A stretch of DNA of 9,064 nucleotides. Origin: CTSoil-075 sp964292325. Its GTDB lineage: Bacteria; Bacillota; Negativicutes; DSM-13327. This document shows positions 7,761 to 9,064 of the stretch, piece after piece (position 1 is the first letter of the stretch; every line of letters begins with the position of its first letter). The stretch is from positions 1-9,064 of the forward strand of contig CAXYVG010000127.1 of the NCBI GenBank assembly GCA_964292325.1. Direction: 5' to 3'. The position numbers and the translations under genes are program-made. The notes beneath the pieces are model-generated. The model did not search any database and had not been told where the DNA came from. It saw only the letters and a program-made list of their open reading frames with translations.

Positions 7761-9064
7761 AGCGGTTCGTCGCTTCAGGATAAGAAACTGGATGGCTACA
7801 AAGTGATGGGATATACAAGCCATCTTCTTCACGACGAGAATCGTTTTGATGCATTCTACTTTTACGGACCTTCTTTGAAGGATATTTTGGGCGATTATAC
7901 GGATATTACCGGCAAACCTTTTATGCCAGCCATGTGGATGCTTACCATGGGTGATGCCGATTGCTATAACAAACCCGAACAACGGGTGTCCTGGATGCAG
8001 AACACTCCGGATGTAATTACTCAGATAGCCGATCAATATGTGGCGCATGATATGCCGCGCGGCTGGATTCTTCCAAACGATGGTTACGGATGCGGCTATC
8101 AGAAGCTGGATTCGGTGGTTACCGAGTTAGGTAAAAGGGGTTTCCATACAGGTCTGTGGACAGAAAACGGTATTGATAAAATTGCTTATGAAGTGGGTAC
8201 ATGCGGTACTCGTCTATGTAAACTAGACGTTGCCTGGGTTGGCGAAGGTTACGAGTTTGCGCTGAATGGCTGTAAGTCGGCTTTCGAAGGAATTGAAAAT
8301 AATACCAATGAAAGAGGTTTTGTATGGTCTGTTTGCGGCTGGGCCGGTACCCACCGGTATTCTACCGTTTGGAGCGGCGACCAGTCAAGTAACTTTGATT
8401 ATATCAAATATCATATTCCTACCGTTATCGGAGCAGGTTTGTCTGCGCAGAATGCTGCAACCAGCGATGTGGATGGAATTTTTGGTGGTTCGGCCCGTAC
8501 CTATACGCGCGATTTGCAATGGAAGTGTTTCACTCCAATTATTATGACCATGAGCGGTTGGGCGGATGTGGACAGACAACCCTGGAACTACGGTCACCCG
8601 TACACGGATATCAACCGGAATTTCCTTAAACTTAAAATGCGTTTGAATCCGTACGCATATACTTATTGTCATGAAGCTCATACAACGGGTGTTCCAATGG
8701 TTCGTGCCATGGTGCTTGAGTTTCCGAAAGATACGGTAACCTATAGTCCGTCCACGCAATATCAGTTTATGAGCGGAGAATGGCTTATGGTAGCTCCTGT
8801 ATATAAACGTGGTGATTGGCGGGAGGATATTTATTTTCCGGCGGGTGAATGGTTTGACTTCTGGAGTGGAAAGAAATATGATGGCGGTCAATGGTTGAAG
8901 AAATACAACAGCCGATTGGATAACTGTCCTGTTTTTGTTAAGGCAGGTGCTATTATTCCTATGTATCCGGATATGAACTTTGTGGGAGAAAAACCTGCCG
9001 ATGTTCTTACTCTTCAGTTGTGGCCTGCAGGCGAATCATCTTTCAAATTATATGAAGACGATGG
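7722..9064 (+). pseudogene. GH31 family glycosidase, 5'-truncated fragment (continues past right edge)
   Basis: About 447 codons, open to the window end, encode most of a GH31 (alpha-glucosidase/alpha-xylosidase family) catalytic barrel and part of the distal beta domains. Visible landmarks are FYFYGPSLKDIL and GKPFMPAMW at the barrel entry. KLDVAW contains the probable nucleophile Asp (codon 8226-8228), and WSGDQSS contains the probable acid/base Asp (codon 8379-8381). DVDGIFGGS, LNPYAYTY and PVFVKAGAIIP follow. Full GH31 enzymes have an N-terminal beta-sandwich of roughly 200 residues or more and, in Bacteroidota, usually a signal peptide. Both are missing because the frame is stopped at 7719-7721 and the HNH gene ends at 7704. 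A gene caller may start it at GTG 7737 or ATG 7806, but neither is a natural GH31 start. Substrate is uncertain. The catalytic residues are intact, so truncation looks recent or is an assembly artefact. Confidence 0.85.

Noticed and set aside
7701..8048. Minus-strand 115-codon frame overlapping the GH31 fragment
   Set aside because: It is the antisense shadow of a plus-strand frame with clear GH31 motifs; the same holds for the minus-strand frame 8385-8891 and the plus-strand frame 8266-8547.
1..9064. CRISPR array, tRNA, rRNA or insertion sequence
   Set aside because: No regularly spaced repeats, no tRNA cloverleaf, no rRNA sequence and no transposase were seen on either strand.

Overview
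The window looks like a defence island from an AT-rich Bacteroidota genome, probably Bacteroidales, joined to a fragment of a carbohydrate-utilisation gene. Three things point to Bacteroidota: start codons lack Shine-Dalgarno sequences (clear at 1836 and 6697), coding AT content is high, and the right end carries a GH31-type glycosidase of the kind common in gut and environmental Bacteroidales. Genus cannot be decided from the sequence alone.

Left part (1-1455): a type IV toxin-antitoxin pair of the AbiE type. The AbiEi-like antitoxin runs off the left edge, because its reading frame is open from base 2. It overlaps the AbiEii nucleotidyltransferase toxin by an ATGA. A 380-base non-coding stretch (1456-1835) follows.

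Centre (1836-7704): a tight four-gene operon. It encodes a type I restriction-modification methyltransferase (HsdM), its specificity subunit (HsdS, two target recognition domains plus an unusual C-terminal extension), an SMC/ABC-like AAA ATPase, and an HNH endonuclease with a four-cysteine zinc knuckle. The first two junctions are ATGA overlaps and the third is a 3-base gap. No HsdR helicase-nuclease is present. The simplest reading is that the ATPase-HNH pair, a Septu (PtuA/PtuB)-like architecture, supplies the effector or restriction activity that HsdR gives in classical type I systems, with HsdM-HsdS marking self DNA. This is the most interesting system in the window. The ATPase family is, as I recall, annotated in databases as a restriction-associated ATPase, but its mechanism is inferred here.

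Right part (7705-9064): within a few dozen bases of the HNH stop codon, base composition jumps and a GH31 family glycosidase reading frame begins in mid-protein. It lacks its N-terminal domain and start and runs off the right edge. The GH31 gene has been cut by the arrival of the island, by a deletion, or by an assembly join. Single 60-base samples counted by hand give 26 G+C at 841-900 (AbiEii), 17 at 6421-6480 (ATPase) and 34 at 8041-8100 (GH31). This fits a mosaic of at least two, perhaps three, origins.
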